A DNA stretch of 41,753 nt from Candidatus Doudnabacteria bacterium (GCA_023246055.1 JAHFJD010000004.1:1-41753), one strand, 5' to 3'; counted from the stretch's first letter, positions 8,990-19,180 are shown. The notes: a model not told the origin generated them from the letters alone. Program-made: numbers and translations.

Positions 8990-10249
8990 CTAATAGTCTC
9001 TCAACTTCTGAATATGTTTGTGCTCTTTGATGCGCTCGAGGGCTTTGGCTTCGATTTGGCGGATACGCTCGCGCGTGACGCCAAACTCTTTGCCAACTTC
9101 TTCCAGAGTATGCGTCACCCCGTCTTCGAGCCCGAAGCGCATTTTCAAAATCTTTTGCTCGCGCGGATCAAGGTCTTTCAAAACATCGCCCACGTATTCG
9201 CGCAGTATCTGTCGGCCCGCTGATTCTGCGGGCATTGAGGTTTGCTCGTCAACGATGAAATCCCCGAGTCGCGAATCTTCTTCATCCCCCTCATCCCCCA
9301 CGGCTGTATCAATTGACACAGTTTCCTGGGAAATTTTTTGGAGCTGCAGCACTTTGGCTACCTCAATCCCCATTTCCGCGGCAATTTCCTCAACTGTTGG
9401 CTCGCGCCCTAACTCCTGCACGAGCGACCGCTCGGCTTGCGCGTATTTATTGAGAGTCTCCACCATGTGCACCGGAATACGGATGGTGCGCGACTGGTCG
9501 GCAAGTGCCCGGGTAATGGCCTGACGAATCCACCACGTCGCATAAGTGGAAAATTTATATCCTTTCGTCCAGTCAAATTTTTCCACAGCGCGAAACAGAC
9601 CCAGGTTCCCCTCCTGGATGAGATCAAGCAGTCCCAGGTTCCGACCCATATATTTTTTGGCAATGGATACTACGAGACGGAGATTGGCTTCGGTCAATTT
9701 TTTGCGGGCCGCCACATCGCCTTTTTGGATTCTTTTCGCGAGTTCCACCTCTTCCGCACCCTTGAGCAGCGAAACCTTGCCAATTTCCCGCAAATACATC
9801 TGGATCGAGTCATCATAAATATCCCCGAGGTCGTAACTCTCTGGGGTCGCGCTCACAGATTTGGAACGCGGTCCTTCCGGCTCAGCTTTGCTTTGCTCCC
9901 AAATGGAAGCCACCTCCTGATCCACCACCTCCACCCCGAGCCGATCAAGCTCTGAAAACAGCTTTTCCAGAGCCTCGAGGTTCTCTTCAAAATGCGGCAT
10001 GTTGTGAATTATTTCTGCTTCAGTCACAAAACCGCTCTGCTGGCCTTTTTTCGAGAGATCAAAAATGGCTTTGTCCCAATCAAACGCCTGTACCGGATGA
10101 CTTAAGGTTGTGTCGACCTTCCTGCCTCTTCGCTCTTCCCTGCCTTTCCTGTCTTTGCGACGCTTCCCGCCCTTTATCTTGTGAATCGATTTTTTAAAAT
10201 GTTTCGGCTTGGACTTCTTGTTTTTTTTCAATCTATGTTTAGCCATCAA
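8990..10249 (-). CDS. rpoD: RNA polymerase primary sigma factor
   Basis: '[54 protein letters not shown]' and '[14 protein letters not shown]...[22 protein letters not shown]'. Confidence 0.97.
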   Translation of the reverse strand: MMAKHRLKKNKKSKPKHFKKSIHKIKGGKRRKDRKGREERRGRKVDTTLSHPVQAFDWDKAIFDLSKKGQQSGFVTEAEIIHNMPHFEENLEALEKLFSELDRLGVEVVDQEVASIWEQSKAEPEGPRSKSVSATPESYDLGDIYDDSIQMYLREIGKVSLLKGAEEVELAKRIQKGDVAARKKLTEANLRLVVSIAKKYMGRNLGLLDLIQEGNLGLFRAVEKFDWTKGYKFSTYATWWIRQAITRALADQSRTIRIPVHMVETLNKYAQAERSLVQELGREPTVEEIAAEMGIEVAKVLQLQKISQETVSIDTAVGDEGDEEDSRLGDFIVDEQTSMPAESAGRQILREYVGDVLKDLDPREQKILKMRFGLEDGVTHTLEEVGKEFGVTRERIRQIEAKALERIKEHKHIQKLRDY

Positions 10250-12033
10250 TTACGAAACTTGCTTAGTTCTCCCGCTAAATGATTAAATTCCAAGGACAAT
10301 GTCTTGACGAGCTCTGGATTGCCTGCCGTTTCCGCATTTTTGATCTCTGCGGTCAGCTGGCGCATACTCTTTCTGATTAAGGCCTCCCGAAACTGCCCCA
10401 AAAAATTCTGTTTCAAAGATTCTAGGTTCCCGCCACCCTCAAACGAAATCTCATTATCGAGAGCAAACACCAGAAGATTGAGATTGGTGGCGAGTTTTGG
10501 ATGCTCTGACAAGAGATTTTCCATATTGAGGCGGCCAGACGAGTATGCCTCGGCTATGGTCTGGAAAATTTCCCGATGGACGGGCAGAGAAAAATCTTCG
10601 GCCTTGAGACTCGGGATGTCAAGCGCCAGTTCCTCGGGAAATTTCAGAATCAGCCCGAGAACCCTGGCCTCCAGTATTTCTTGCTTTGTCTTTCGAGGAA
10701 TCGACTGGCTCGACTCCGAAGATCCACCTTGGGCGGATTTGAATTTCGATAGACCTGCTTTGTTTAGTAATTCAATTATGACCTTGGGGTCAACACTGAC
10801 AGCGCCGGCCAGTTTTTGTGAATAATGGACACGGTCTATGCTATCAGGCAGAAGTGATAAAAGCGGGAGAATTTCTCGCACCGCTTGTTTTTTGCCGGTC
10901 GCAGATTGTAAATCCATTGTAGCAAGAATCCGGGTAAAATAAAAGTCAAGGAAGCTTTGAACGCTTTTGACCGCGTTCTCCCAGAGGCTGGGGTCTTTGC
11001 GGATGAGCTCATCGGGGTCTTTGGCAAGAGCTCTGGGGATTGAGATAATCTTCACGTTAAACCCGGCTGCGAGAGCGAGCTCTACAGCGCGACGCGTTGC
11101 CACAACCCCGGCCGCATCTGCATCGAGCGCAAAACTGATGTTTTCGGTAAATCTTTTGAGACTCTCAAGCTGCGGATTTGTAAACGCTGTGCCAGAAGAG
11201 CCTACCACATTGGAAAATCCAAATTCATGGCAGGTAATCACATCCACATTCCCTTCCACTACAATCACCTCATCGCGCTTGCGGATTTCGGTTTTTGCGA
11301 GATTGAGTCCATAAATCAGCCGGCTCTTGCTGTAGATCAGGGTCTCAGGACTGTTAACGTATTTGGAAACTCCGTCCTGGTCTTTCAAAATCCTAGCTGT
11401 AAAGCCCACCACTCGCCCATGCATGTCAAACAGGGAGAACATCACCCGCTCATGAAATCGGTCAAAATAACTGCCGTCTTCTCTTTTGACTAGTAGTCCG
11501 GCGGTGGCGGCCTCCTGCTTTGTGTAACCTTTCTTCACAATAAATTCCTCAAACGCGTGAAAGCCATCTGGAGCGTAACCGATTTGCCACTGCTTGAGAG
11601 TCTCTGGCCTGAACCCGCGTTTTTGCAAATAATCGCGGGCAGGCTTGGCAGTCTGCGAATCCGACAAAACTTTCGAATAAAACAAAGCGGCCCAGTTGTT
11701 AATGTCGTAAAGATTCTTTTTCTGGTCAGGAGTGTAGGACACCCCACCCTCCGGCCGCCGCAATGTCACTCCGGCCCGCGCAGCTAAAATCTGCAGAGCT
11801 TCGGGAAAATCCACGCCCTCGCTTTGCTTCACGAACTCAAAAACATCCCCGCCGAGACCGCAGCCGAAGCAATGCCAGATCTGTTTCGCCGGTGACACTG
11901 TAAACGACGGCGTTTTCTCGGAGTGAAACGGACACAGACCGCGGAAATTCACCCCGGCTTTTTTGAGCCGCACTGTCTCGCCCACGAGATCCACAACATT
12001 GATTTTTTCTCTTATCTCATCCGTTGGCTGCAT
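10246..12033 (-). CDS. dnaG: DNA primase
   Basis: zinc finger '[34 protein letters not shown]', TOPRIM '[30 protein letters not shown]'. Confidence 0.97.
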   Translation of the reverse strand: MQPTDEIREKINVVDLVGETVRLKKAGVNFRGLCPFHSEKTPSFTVSPAKQIWHCFGCGLGGDVFEFVKQSEGVDFPEALQILAARAGVTLRRPEGGVSYTPDQKKNLYDINNWAALFYSKVLSDSQTAKPARDYLQKRGFRPETLKQWQIGYAPDGFHAFEEFIVKKGYTKQEAATAGLLVKREDGSYFDRFHERVMFSLFDMHGRVVGFTARILKDQDGVSKYVNSPETLIYSKSRLIYGLNLAKTEIRKRDEVIVVEGNVDVITCHEFGFSNVVGSSGTAFTNPQLESLKRFTENISFALDADAAGVVATRRAVELALAAGFNVKIISIPRALAKDPDELIRKDPSLWENAVKSVQSFLDFYFTRILATMDLQSATGKKQAVREILPLLSLLPDSIDRVHYSQKLAGAVSVDPKVIIELLNKAGLSKFKSAQGGSSESSQSIPRKTKQEILEARVLGLILKFPEELALDIPSLKAEDFSLPVHREIFQTIAEAYSSGRLNMENLLSEHPKLATNLNLLVFALDNEISFEGGGNLESLKQNFLGQFREALIRKSMRQLTAEIKNAETAGNPELVKTLSLEFNHLAGELSKFRN

Positions 12034-12092
12034 ACGGTCTTTTCCCCCTCCCCAGGCCTGGGGAGGGATTAAGGGAGAGGTCGAACCAAACT

Positions 12093-12599
12093 TTATTCAC
12101 CATTCGCATGTGCCGCTTCCAATTCTTTCTCTGCTCTAGCCCGATCCTTAAACCCTTTTATCTCGATAATCTTATCCTTCTGGACTCCGAGCTCCTTGAA
12201 AAAATCTCTAAAAGTTTTCTCATAATCAAACTTCAAATCCCTTAGTTCTTGGAACCTGCCAAATTCCTTATCCGCTACGGCCACGGCGAGAATTTTATTG
12301 TCCACCTCCCCGCGGTCCAAAACCTCAATCATCCCTACCGCGCGGCATTCCACGACTGTTCCCTGCTCTAGCGGATGCGAACAAAACACAAACGCATCAA
12401 GAGGATCGCCATCACCCCCCAAAGTTTGCGACACAAATCCATAATCGAAGAGGAACTTAAAATCTCCCGTAAACACCCACTCGAGCTTGATGAGATCGAG
12501 GCCAGGATCATACTCGTATTTATTTGGGCTACCTTTTGGGATTTCAATCACGACATTAAACTTTGCCACTGACCCGAAAGGCAAATTCTTATAACTCAT
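12093..12599 (-). CDS. ppa: inorganic pyrophosphatase
   Basis: 'NVVIEIPKGSPNKYEYD', 'DGDPLDAFVF', 'AVADKEF'. Confidence 0.95.
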   Translation of the reverse strand: MSYKNLPFGSVAKFNVVIEIPKGSPNKYEYDPGLDLIKLEWVFTGDFKFLFDYGFVSQTLGGDGDPLDAFVFCSHPLEQGTVVECRAVGMIEVLDRGEVDNKILAVAVADKEFGRFQELRDLKFDYEKTFRDFFKELGVQKDKIIEIKGFKDRARAEKELEAAHANGE

Positions 12600-12611
12600 C
12601 TTTTTTACCCC

Positions 12612-12848
12612 TTAATTATACTCTGGCCGTCTCTCGATCTCATCGAGCATGCGATCAAAGGACTGGTACGCGGTCTTCAGATACCGGTGCAGGCCTTGCA
12701 AATTCTCGCGCGCGTCCTCGGCGCTGTCCACGCGGTCAGCCTGATAATAAGCAATAACGTCGCGGTCTAGCATCCGCTCCAACTCACGCACTCGTTCGAT
12801 GATTTGGCTTTGAAATTCCTGAACGCCGGAAGGATCAAATTCTGCCAT
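12612..12848 (-). CDS. small hypothetical coiled-coil protein
   Basis: 78 aa ORF adjacent to ppa. Confidence 0.5.
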   Translation of the reverse strand: MAEFDPSGVQEFQSQIIERVRELERMLDRDVIAYYQADRVDSAEDARENLQGLHRYLKTAYQSFDRMLDEIERRPEYN

Positions 12849-13327
12849 GTTTTTTAGAATTAATAATGGGGGCTGTCTGCCCCTATTTTAGCCAAAACGA
12901 GCTTTTTCGTCTATTTCGCGCTTTTATCATCCTCATAAATCCCGAAAAATTTCCTATGATAAAGGTTGATGAGGGAGCTTAGCGGCTAGTTTTCGACGCG
13001 ATCCAGTTGAGGGTTGCCAAAAAAATCCACGCCCATGGGAAAACCCCGATCAGCGTATCGCTGACCGAGTGGCTGTTCCGATCCGCAACCATGAACACCC
13101 AAGCTATGGCGGCAAAAACGAGAAGCGTTAAACATCACCCCGGAACGCTCACTGGCCAATGCACCCATCCCCATTTTCTAAACCAATAATTGTTCATCTA
13201 TCAATTACTCCAAAATCTTATGGCGGTGTTTGTTGGACAAAGTTCGAATATATTTCGAGCAGAATCCAAAGGACTAATGTGCTTGCCCCGCGCGCCCTGT
13301 GCACGCATAAATTCCTGAATCAAGTCG

Positions 13328-13531
13328 TTACTTTTTATATTCTAAAATATCTCCTGGCTGACATCCCAAAGCTTTGCAAATTGCCTCCAATGTTGATAAC
13401 CGAATGGCTTTTGCCTTTTCGTTTTTCAGTATAGAGATATTAGCCATCGTAATTCCGACTTTTTCGGCAAGCTCGGTTACACTCATCTTCCTTTTTGCCA
13501 GCATCACATCAATGTTGATTATAATTGCCAT
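13328..13531 (-). CDS. XRE-family helix-turn-helix regulator
   Basis: 'MLAKRKMSVTELAEKVGITMANISILKNEKAKAIRLSTLEAICKALGCQPGDILEY'. Confidence 0.9.
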   Translation of the reverse strand: MAIIINIDVMLAKRKMSVTELAEKVGITMANISILKNEKAKAIRLSTLEAICKALGCQPGDILEYKK

Positions 13532-13535
13532 AGAT

Positions 13536-14015
13536 TTATACCGTTAAATCGTTCTCAGATTTTATATCCACCGCATTTTGCAAAATTCGTTCAAACATCG
13601 CCGCCGCCGTGGCGATAACGACAGAGCCGAAGGTGATGAGGACACCCATGAAAACCCCGCCCGCAGGATCATCATTACCATGGTTCAACATAATGAAGAT
13701 TTCTTCTACCACAACAAAACTAATGATGGCTATTGCGCAATATTTTATAGTCCGCAGAGCTTTCACGGCTTCCGCTGAAAATACCTTATTTTGTCCGGCA
13801 TATCGGAGCACCTTGAACGCCTGATAGAGTGCTGCGAAAAAAGGAATAGACCCTATGTAGACAAGCGCTATGAACGGATCTTTGAAGTATATTTCAAAGT
13901 TCGTAGCGTGTACGTTCCTGCCCTCAATGTGGGGTTCCCAAAGCAGGAGGGCCAGAGCGCCGATGCCGATGAGCACAACGACCACCTGCAGAAAGATTGT
14001 GGAGCTTTTTTTCAT
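13536..14015 (-). CDS. DUF2975-like membrane protein
   Basis: Four TM segments; paired with a YozG-like XRE regulator as is usual for this family. Confidence 0.75.
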   Translation of the reverse strand: MKKSSTIFLQVVVVLIGIGALALLLWEPHIEGRNVHATNFEIYFKDPFIALVYIGSIPFFAALYQAFKVLRYAGQNKVFSAEAVKALRTIKYCAIAIISFVVVEEIFIMLNHGNDDPAGGVFMGVLITFGSVVIATAAAMFERILQNAVDIKSENDLTV

Positions 14016-14179
14016 GGTTGGTTCTTATAAATTATTTATGCCTGCATCTTAATTTATTGTTTATCGTTTGTCAATATGTATTTATCGTTATGTGTGGATA
14101 TCTCTAGCGGAGATGTGGGCAACCTTTTTCGCTCTTTTATTTCAAAAGTTTATCCACGCCCGCCCGGTGCGCGCACAAA

Positions 14180-14219
14180 TCCCCGCTGTTTTAGGAAAAA
14201 TTATAAAACGGCGGGGATT
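14180..14219 (-). terminator. strong hairpin, probable terminator
   Basis: atccccgccgtttta/taaaacagcggggat 15-bp near-perfect stem downstream of the 14260 stop. Confidence 0.5.
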
Positions 14220-14259
14220 GCTCCCACCACATCACTTTTCTTTTTGTGGTCTTTGCTCG

Positions 14260-14541
14260 TTACTCGAGCTTAAAGGAAACAGTTACTCGATCACCAACGG
14301 CTATTTTTTCTTCGTTTCTTACAGTCGCCTTAAGGGCTACGAAAAAATCACCACCTTTTTTCATCATAAGTTTTGTTTTCCATGATGTTTCGCCGACATA
14401 TGCAGTAATCGGGTACATGCCCCACGCGCGTCTTTGCGCCTTAAGTTCTTTTGTGTATTTTGTGGGTACAGCGACATACACCCAGCCGCCAGAGTCGGGA
14501 AATTTTTGCACAGTACCCTTAAAAGTAACATCCCGCTTCAT
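14260..14541 (-). CDS. DUF1905-like protein
   Basis: 'FKGTVQKFPDSGGWVYVAVPTKYTKEL...VRNEEKIAVGDRVTVSFKLE'. Confidence 0.8.
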   Translation of the reverse strand: MKRDVTFKGTVQKFPDSGGWVYVAVPTKYTKELKAQRRAWGMYPITAYVGETSWKTKLMMKKGGDFFVALKATVRNEEKIAVGDRVTVSFKLE

Positions 14542-14879
14542 GTTCGTTTTTTCGAAGCTTTTGCTCGTTTATTAAAATCAAGTGCGAGGTCAAGCCAATA
14601 TTTCAAATCTTTCTTACTCGCTGTCCCTTTGGGCCCAACAAAAACAAACCCTTTCATCGGCTTACCGGTAAAATCCATTGGCCGACAGCCCTTTTTCTTT
14701 AGTGCTGTCTCATATACATCAGGATTAAGCCGTACCATGAGATCATCTTTCAAGACACCAGCGCACATTTTACTGTTCACCATAAAAGTCAGTCCGCCCA
14801 TCATTTTCTTTTCGGCAACATCTTTTCGTTTACCCAGCGCTTCTCTTACTTTTTCTGCAAACGACTCGCTATATGCCAT
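14538..14879 (-). CDS. TfoX N-terminal domain protein
   Basis: 'KKMMGGLTFMVNSKMCAGVLKDDLMVRLNPDVYETALKKKGCRPMDFTGKPMKGFVFV'. Confidence 0.88.
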   Translation of the reverse strand: MAYSESFAEKVREALGKRKDVAEKKMMGGLTFMVNSKMCAGVLKDDLMVRLNPDVYETALKKKGCRPMDFTGKPMKGFVFVGPKGTASKKDLKYWLDLALDFNKRAKASKKRT

Positions 14880-14909
14880 AAAATTTATGCAAATTCGTTA
14901 TTTGAGATT

Positions 14910-15110
14910 TTATGCTGCTTCAAAGCGCGCTTTGTTCTCATCCATCCACTTCTGCATTTCCGACTTTTGTTCTTCTTCGGTTAAATTTGCCTTGCCCTTC
15001 ATAACTTCAGCATGCGCTTCGGCATAGTGGGGCTTAAGCGCATTCATCCACTCTTCAAAAGTTTCTCCTTGAGCTTCGTGATCACATAGATCGCATTTTA
15101 GTATTTTCAT
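14910..15110 (-). CDS. small hypothetical protein with Cys pair
   Basis: 66 aa 'MKILKCDLCDHEAQGETFEEWMNALKPHYAEAHAEV'. Confidence 0.6.
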   Translation of the reverse strand: MKILKCDLCDHEAQGETFEEWMNALKPHYAEAHAEVMKGKANLTEEEQKSEMQKWMDENKARFEAA

Positions 15111-15225
15111 AGGATTTTTGGTTAATTTAATAATTATTGTGCTCGACCTTTTAATTATACTACTTTTTATTCTCCAGATTTAGTTCGTCTGTTTGAAAAT
15201 ATCCGAACGGCCAGCCTTGTCTCTA

Positions 15226-15683
15226 TTAATTTTTATCCTGGCTCTTTTCTAACTCTTTTGGCAAGGAGGTAATTTTATAAAAGTTGTTTAAGGCAATATA
15301 GCCAAAAACTATAAAAAACAATGACCGGGCAATCACAGGAACGATTTGGGTACCGGCTTGAAAAATTCCTGATATGCCCCATAGCCCTCTGTATAAAACA
15401 ATATATGAGCAAAATAAATAAGGCACAAAACCAAGAAAGAAGACCAGGACATCCACGACCGTCGCGCACCGTCAAGTGCAGCCCTGCTGAGCGCACCATA
15501 CCCAAATATCAAGACAATAGAAATAAGAGATCCTAAACTTAGAAGTAAGTAATCTGAATTTAGGAACCCAAAGCGAAACCCTTGAATAACAGACACAATA
15601 AAAATAACCAACAAAGGTAATATGGCCCTAGTGATGTAGTGTGAAAAAATTTCGGTTGTGCTAAGTTCTTGGGTATTGATCAT
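15226..15683 (-). pseudogene. membrane protein split by an apparent frameshift
   Basis: ORFs 15333..15683 and 15226..15456 overlap in different frames; TM segments continue across the join. Confidence 0.55.
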
Positions 15684-15746
15684 ATGCCAGACCCCTTTAA
15701 TTTATTATTAACTCAATACCGCAAATTTAAGAGATATGCCAGCAGG

Positions 15747-16163
15747 CTAAATTTCTATTTCCTCTCGCATAAGATCTTCTATTCTGTTTAAAATATTATC
15801 TGGATCGCGGGACGATATGAAAGTAGATAATTTATCACGCAATTTTTTATTTTGGGTTATGAGAAAGGCCTCTGCTACCAATCCCTTAATTGCGTTCCTA
15901 CTTCTCCTCCATTCTTCAACTTTTCTATTATATTCTGCAACTTTTTCGACATGGTAGCTATCAACGCTACCGGCGATATCGTGTGGGTAGTTTCCTTCCG
16001 ATCTTATCGCGGATAAGAGTCTGCCATAAGCAGATATTTTAGTTTCCATAAGAGATTGAGTCTTTACGCGGCGCTTAGAAAGCCATGAACCTAACCAAAC
16101 TCCACCAAGCGAAAAAAGTCCGGTAAGTATGACTAAGAATAGTTCCATAGTAATTTTAAGCAT
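15747..16163 (-). CDS. hypothetical protein with one N-terminal TM
   Basis: 138 aa ORF. Confidence 0.6.
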   Translation of the reverse strand: MLKITMELFLVILTGLFSLGGVWLGSWLSKRRVKTQSLMETKISAYGRLLSAIRSEGNYPHDIAGSVDSYHVEKVAEYNRKVEEWRRSRNAIKGLVAEAFLITQNKKLRDKLSTFISSRDPDNILNRIEDLMREEIEI

Positions 16164-16265
16164 TTATAAAAGGTCCCGATGCATATGGGTTGCCCTCGAT
16201 AACAAGTTATCTGGCGGTGTATTCTAAAAATAGCTCGAACGGAATTCTGTCCAATCCGGGCAGAG

Positions 16266-16350
16266 CGGAGGCGGTGAGATTCGAACTCACGAGACCCCGA
16301 AGGGTCACGGCTTTCCAAGCCGTTGCACTAGGCCGCTATGCGACGCCTCC
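16266..16350 (-). tRNA. tRNA-Ser (anticodon GGA)
   Basis: Minus strand GGAGGCGTCGCATAGCGGCCTAGTGCAACGGCTTGGAAAGCCGTGACCCTTCGGGGTCTCGTGAGTTCGAATCTCACCGCCTCC: 7-bp acceptor, anticodon loop TTGGAAA, long variable arm, GTTCGAATC; CCA not encoded. Confidence 0.96.
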
Positions 16351-16545
16351 GCCCTATCCGGATTGACCAATTTTTTAAATACTTGCCCGCCTTTGTACTT
16401 TTTAATCTGTCACTCTCTCAACCATGTGGATTTTTTACCCGGGAATGCTTCACTCGGTCGAGTTCCGCTCGCCCCAAAAAATCAATAACCAATAAATTCT
16501 ACCATGAATTTTTAGTTTATCCAATTTTGTTGAACCTTTCGTAGT

Positions 16546-16581
16546 TGTGGCAAATTCCTGCGGCCGCAGGAATTTGCCACA
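16546..16581. repeat. 36-bp perfect palindrome (right behind stop codon of the Cas2-like gene)
   Basis: tgtggcaaattcctgcggccgcaggaatttgccaca. Confidence 0.95.
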
Positions 16582-16583
16582 TT

Positions 16584-17117
16584 TTATTTTAAACTAAATA
16601 CTTGCCTAAGCTCTCTTTCGTTATCTATCTCCATCACTGTGAGGTAGCGAAAATATTTTCGCAAATTCCACTCCCTTAGAAGCTGATCCAACTCCCCTGT
16701 CACTGGATATGGCGTTATATAAACACTCTCTTGCAATGGCCAGAATCCCAAATTGCTTTTTAATTCTGTTCGGATATACTCTCGCCATTTCTTAAGGCTC
16801 TCTGGCATATCAAAAATTACAATCCGCCAATGTCCATCCCACTTCTTTGGCCTAAGCTTTTCAAGACGTGCATATTTCAGAATGCCGAGTCTCCCTTTCG
16901 GCGTAAGATGAAAAAAGGACTGGTTATTCTTTTCCTTTTGCCGGACATATCCGCGTCTCTCCAGATCGTGCATTTTTAGGAACACGCTTCTATAATCCCA
17001 AGGCATCTCCCCTTTGAAATTAATTTCTGTAAACTCCCGCGATGACAATGCTCCTTTCTCAAGCAAAAGATTGAGAACAATGCGGCTCTTTTCATTCAAC
17101 TTTCTCCCTTTTTTCAT
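16584..17117 (-). CDS. PaaX-like protein: winged-helix N-terminus + Cas2-like ferredoxin-fold C-terminus
   Basis: wHTH region 'ALSSREFTEINFKGEMPWDYRSVFLKMHDLERRGYVRQKEKNNQSFFHLTPKGRLGILKY'; Cas2/PaaX-like 'KWDGHWRIVIFDMPESLKKWREYIRTELKSNLGFWPLQESVYITPYP'; start set at MKKGRK, downstream of the palindrome. Confidence 0.8.
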   Translation of the reverse strand: MKKGRKLNEKSRIVLNLLLEKGALSSREFTEINFKGEMPWDYRSVFLKMHDLERRGYVRQKEKNNQSFFHLTPKGRLGILKYARLEKLRPKKWDGHWRIVIFDMPESLKKWREYIRTELKSNLGFWPLQESVYITPYPVTGELDQLLREWNLRKYFRYLTVMEIDNERELRQVFSLK

Positions 17118-17133
17118 TTCTCGACTGATTACG

Positions 17134-17181
17134 TCTATTTGTGGCAAATACCTGCGGCCGCAGGTATTTGCCACAAATAGA
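17134..17181. repeat. 48-bp perfect palindrome (upstream of Cas2-like gene)
   Basis: tctatttgtggcaaatacctgcggccgcaggtatttgccacaaataga. Confidence 0.95.
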
Positions 17182-17219
17182 TAATAATTCGTTATGTAAT
17201 TTTGGTCAACTTTACTGGC

Positions 17220-18578
17220 TCAAAACAGAACGTTTTGTTTTTTTGAGTCAAATTTTCCTCTCTCCCCTTCTTCAAAGACTTTAATAATCCCATAAACTCC
17301 GTCGTAACCCGGTGTTTTTATCACCCGCTCTTCACGCACACGTTTAACCGCTTCGGCCACCAGCTCTCCGGCGACTGTCTTCAAATCCTCAATCGGCAGA
17401 TCGAGAATCACGGCAAATTCACTGCCCGCTCGGCGGATAAGCTTCCAATAAATATCCTGAATCTTTTTGCTCTTGGAGCCAACCTCAAAACAGTCAGCCA
17501 ATACTTCCTCAAGCGGCACCAAGTGTTTTTGGGGGATGAAATTTTTCGGAACAAATCCTTCCGGCCGATCTGCAAGATCACTGACTCGGGACACCACTCC
17601 GACGACTAACCCGCGACCGCAGACTGGGCAACGGCCACCGGCTCGGCGCGTTTGATCGGGAGTATAGAAAATTTTGCACGGTCCATGACCATCAAGGTGA
17701 TATTTCCCCTCTTCGGGAAAATACTCGATAGTGTATTTGAGGCGTGTGCGGTCTTTCTCTTTGAGGATTCGGAAATATTCAGCATAAGATAATGCGTCCT
17801 CCGGAATCTCCATGACTGTAGCCTCGCGCCCAATGCGCGGCAGAGAATGGGCATCCGAAGCGGAAACGATCGAGAAGCGATCCGTGATCGACACACGCCA
17901 ATTCATAGCCGGATCAGAGGATAGGCCAGTCTCAAAAGCGTAAATATATTTTGTCATATCCCCAAAACATTCCTCGATCGAATCAAAACCGGATTTACTG
18001 CCAAAAATCCCGAAATACGGCGTCCAGGCGTGTGCCGGGATCATCAGCGCAGTCTCGTCTGCATCAAGCAAATATTTCAAAATCTCCACGGAATTCATGC
18101 CCAAAATCGGTCGGCCATCGCTTCCGAGTTTGGCCCCGCGTTTTTCCAAAGAATTCGTGAATTTTTCGACAGCCGCAAACGATGGCAAAAGCAATACATA
18201 ATGCACCCGCCGCATTTTCTTTTCGCCCTGGGAATAGATACAGGCCACCTCGGATGACAGTATAAATCTCACCCCTCCCTCGCCCTCCCCCTCCAGGGGA
18301 GGGAAATTCGTATTTATTCCTTCCCCTTGTCCCACTTTTATTCCCCTCCCTTGATGGGAGGGGCTGGATGAGGGTGATCGTAATTTAAAAAATCCCTGTT
18401 CTGCTTCCTCCAGCTTTTCTCGGAGTTCCGCTCTCCACCCTGGATGCGTAAAATCACCCGTGCCCAGGAGATTGACGCCTTTGATCCGCCCCCATTTGTC
18501 TAAATTTTCCGGAATCAAATCCCGGGAACACGCCCGGGAATATTTGGAATGGATATGGATATCGGAGATAACACGCAT
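17220..18578 (-). CDS. PHP-domain endonuclease Q-like protein
   Basis: 'MRVISDIHIHSKYSRACSRDL', 'GTGDFTHPGW', 'SASDAHSLPRIGREAT', 'CPVCGRGLVVGVVSRVSDLADRP'; contains an in-frame repeat insertion. Confidence 0.85.
   Translation of the reverse strand: MRVISDIHIHSKYSRACSRDLIPENLDKWGRIKGVNLLGTGDFTHPGWRAELREKLEEAEQGFFKLRSPSSSPSHQGRGIKVGQGEGINTNFPPLEGEGEGGVRFILSSEVACIYSQGEKKMRRVHYVLLLPSFAAVEKFTNSLEKRGAKLGSDGRPILGMNSVEILKYLLDADETALMIPAHAWTPYFGIFGSKSGFDSIEECFGDMTKYIYAFETGLSSDPAMNWRVSITDRFSIVSASDAHSLPRIGREATVMEIPEDALSYAEYFRILKEKDRTRLKYTIEYFPEEGKYHLDGHGPCKIFYTPDQTRRAGGRCPVCGRGLVVGVVSRVSDLADRPEGFVPKNFIPQKHLVPLEEVLADCFEVGSKSKKIQDIYWKLIRRAGSEFAVILDLPIEDLKTVAGELVAEAVKRVREERVIKTPGYDGVYGIIKVFEEGERGKFDSKKQNVLF
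18269..18379. repeat. C/G-rich palindromic repeat inserted in EndoQ-like CDS
   Basis: cacccctccctcgccctccccctccaggggaggg...cccctcccttgatgggaggggctggatgagggtga, read through as 'RSPSSSPSHQGRGIKVGQGEGINTNFPPLEGEGEGGV'. Confidence 0.85.
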
Positions 18579-18671
18579 AATATGGATTATAAACAAAAGA
18601 GAGGCGAACCACAAAGGGTTCGCCCCACTAACAGGGGTTGTTACCAATTAAGAAGCACTATGTTGCCGGCC

Positions 18672-18824
18672 TTAAGGTCTACGGCTCGGACTTTTTTTGC
18701 TTCGGTGCGAGGATAACCGTTTGCGGTGAATTAATTGCTCCACTAGAACGTCTAGGGCAGCCTGTTTGCCGCTTGTGCTGGTTCGCGGATCCCGCTTCTT
18801 CTTGTGATCTCTGTGACCGCTCAT
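18672..18824 (-). CDS. small basic peptide, 50 aa
   Basis: MSGHRDHKKKRDPRTSTSGKQAALDVLVEQLIHRKRLSSHRSKKSPSRRP preceded by GAGGAGGATCT Shine-Dalgarno. Confidence 0.4.
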   Translation of the reverse strand: MSGHRDHKKKRDPRTSTSGKQAALDVLVEQLIHRKRLSSHRSKKSPSRRP

Positions 18825-18862
18825 AGATCCTCCTCTCGTTCAGGGGTTCCTTCCGATCACTG

Positions 18863-19180
18863 TTAATTACTTCCAGACGCGAATGCCCGCATATGCTCTA
18901 CGAGTTGCGGGATATGTAGATGGAATTTGCGGTCCAGTTGTGCACGCATACGAAGCGCATGCAAAGCCGCAACGACAGCTCCCCAGGACCTGGAATTTGA
19001 ACAATGCGGAAAAATCAATCCGCACTCCGCCGGACTGCCCATGCAGAACCGCCACAATTTGCCCTTCTCGTCCCGAAATACCCACATCTCTGAATTGCAG
19101 AGATTGCAGCGTCGGTCGTCCTCTTTCACAAATGCAGGATTACCGGTATCGTGAATGTACACGCCTTCTTCTTTTCGCAT
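18863..19180 (-). CDS. hypothetical protein with Cys motif
   Basis: 105 aa ORF with 'CNLCNSEMWVFRDEKGKLWRFC', preceded by AGGAGG. Confidence 0.6.
   Translation of the reverse strand: MRKEEGVYIHDTGNPAFVKEDDRRCNLCNSEMWVFRDEKGKLWRFCMGSPAECGLIFPHCSNSRSWGAVVAALHALRMRAQLDRKFHLHIPQLVEHMRAFASGSN

Larger units (their letters stand above)
16546..17181 (-). mobile_element. candidate palindrome-bounded element carrying the Cas2-like gene
   Basis: Two perfect palindromes with the same core flank the gene within 2 bp of the stop and 16 bp of the start. Confidence 0.5.

Noticed and set aside
9018-9955. Several plus-strand ORFs
   Set aside because: Antisense shadows of rpoD
12986-13174. 62-aa minus ORF and an alternative hydrophobic frame (LTLLVFAAIAWVFMVADRNSHSVSDTLIGVFPWAWIFLATLNWIASK)
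   Set aside because: The hydrophobic frame looks protein-like but lacks a convincing start; possibly a gene remnant, too weak to call
16546-16581. Palindrome as a simple Rho-independent terminator
   Set aside because: No loop and no proper T tract, and a near-identical palindrome sits upstream of the same gene; a terminator role cannot be fully excluded
16584-17117. CRISPR-Cas locus based on the Cas2-like gene
   Set aside because: No direct-repeat/spacer array, cas1 or effector seen anywhere in the window; the protein also has a PaaX-like winged-helix domain
18638-18826. 62-aa plus ORF
   Set aside because: A minus-strand ORF with a perfect SD (18672-18824) explains the open frame better
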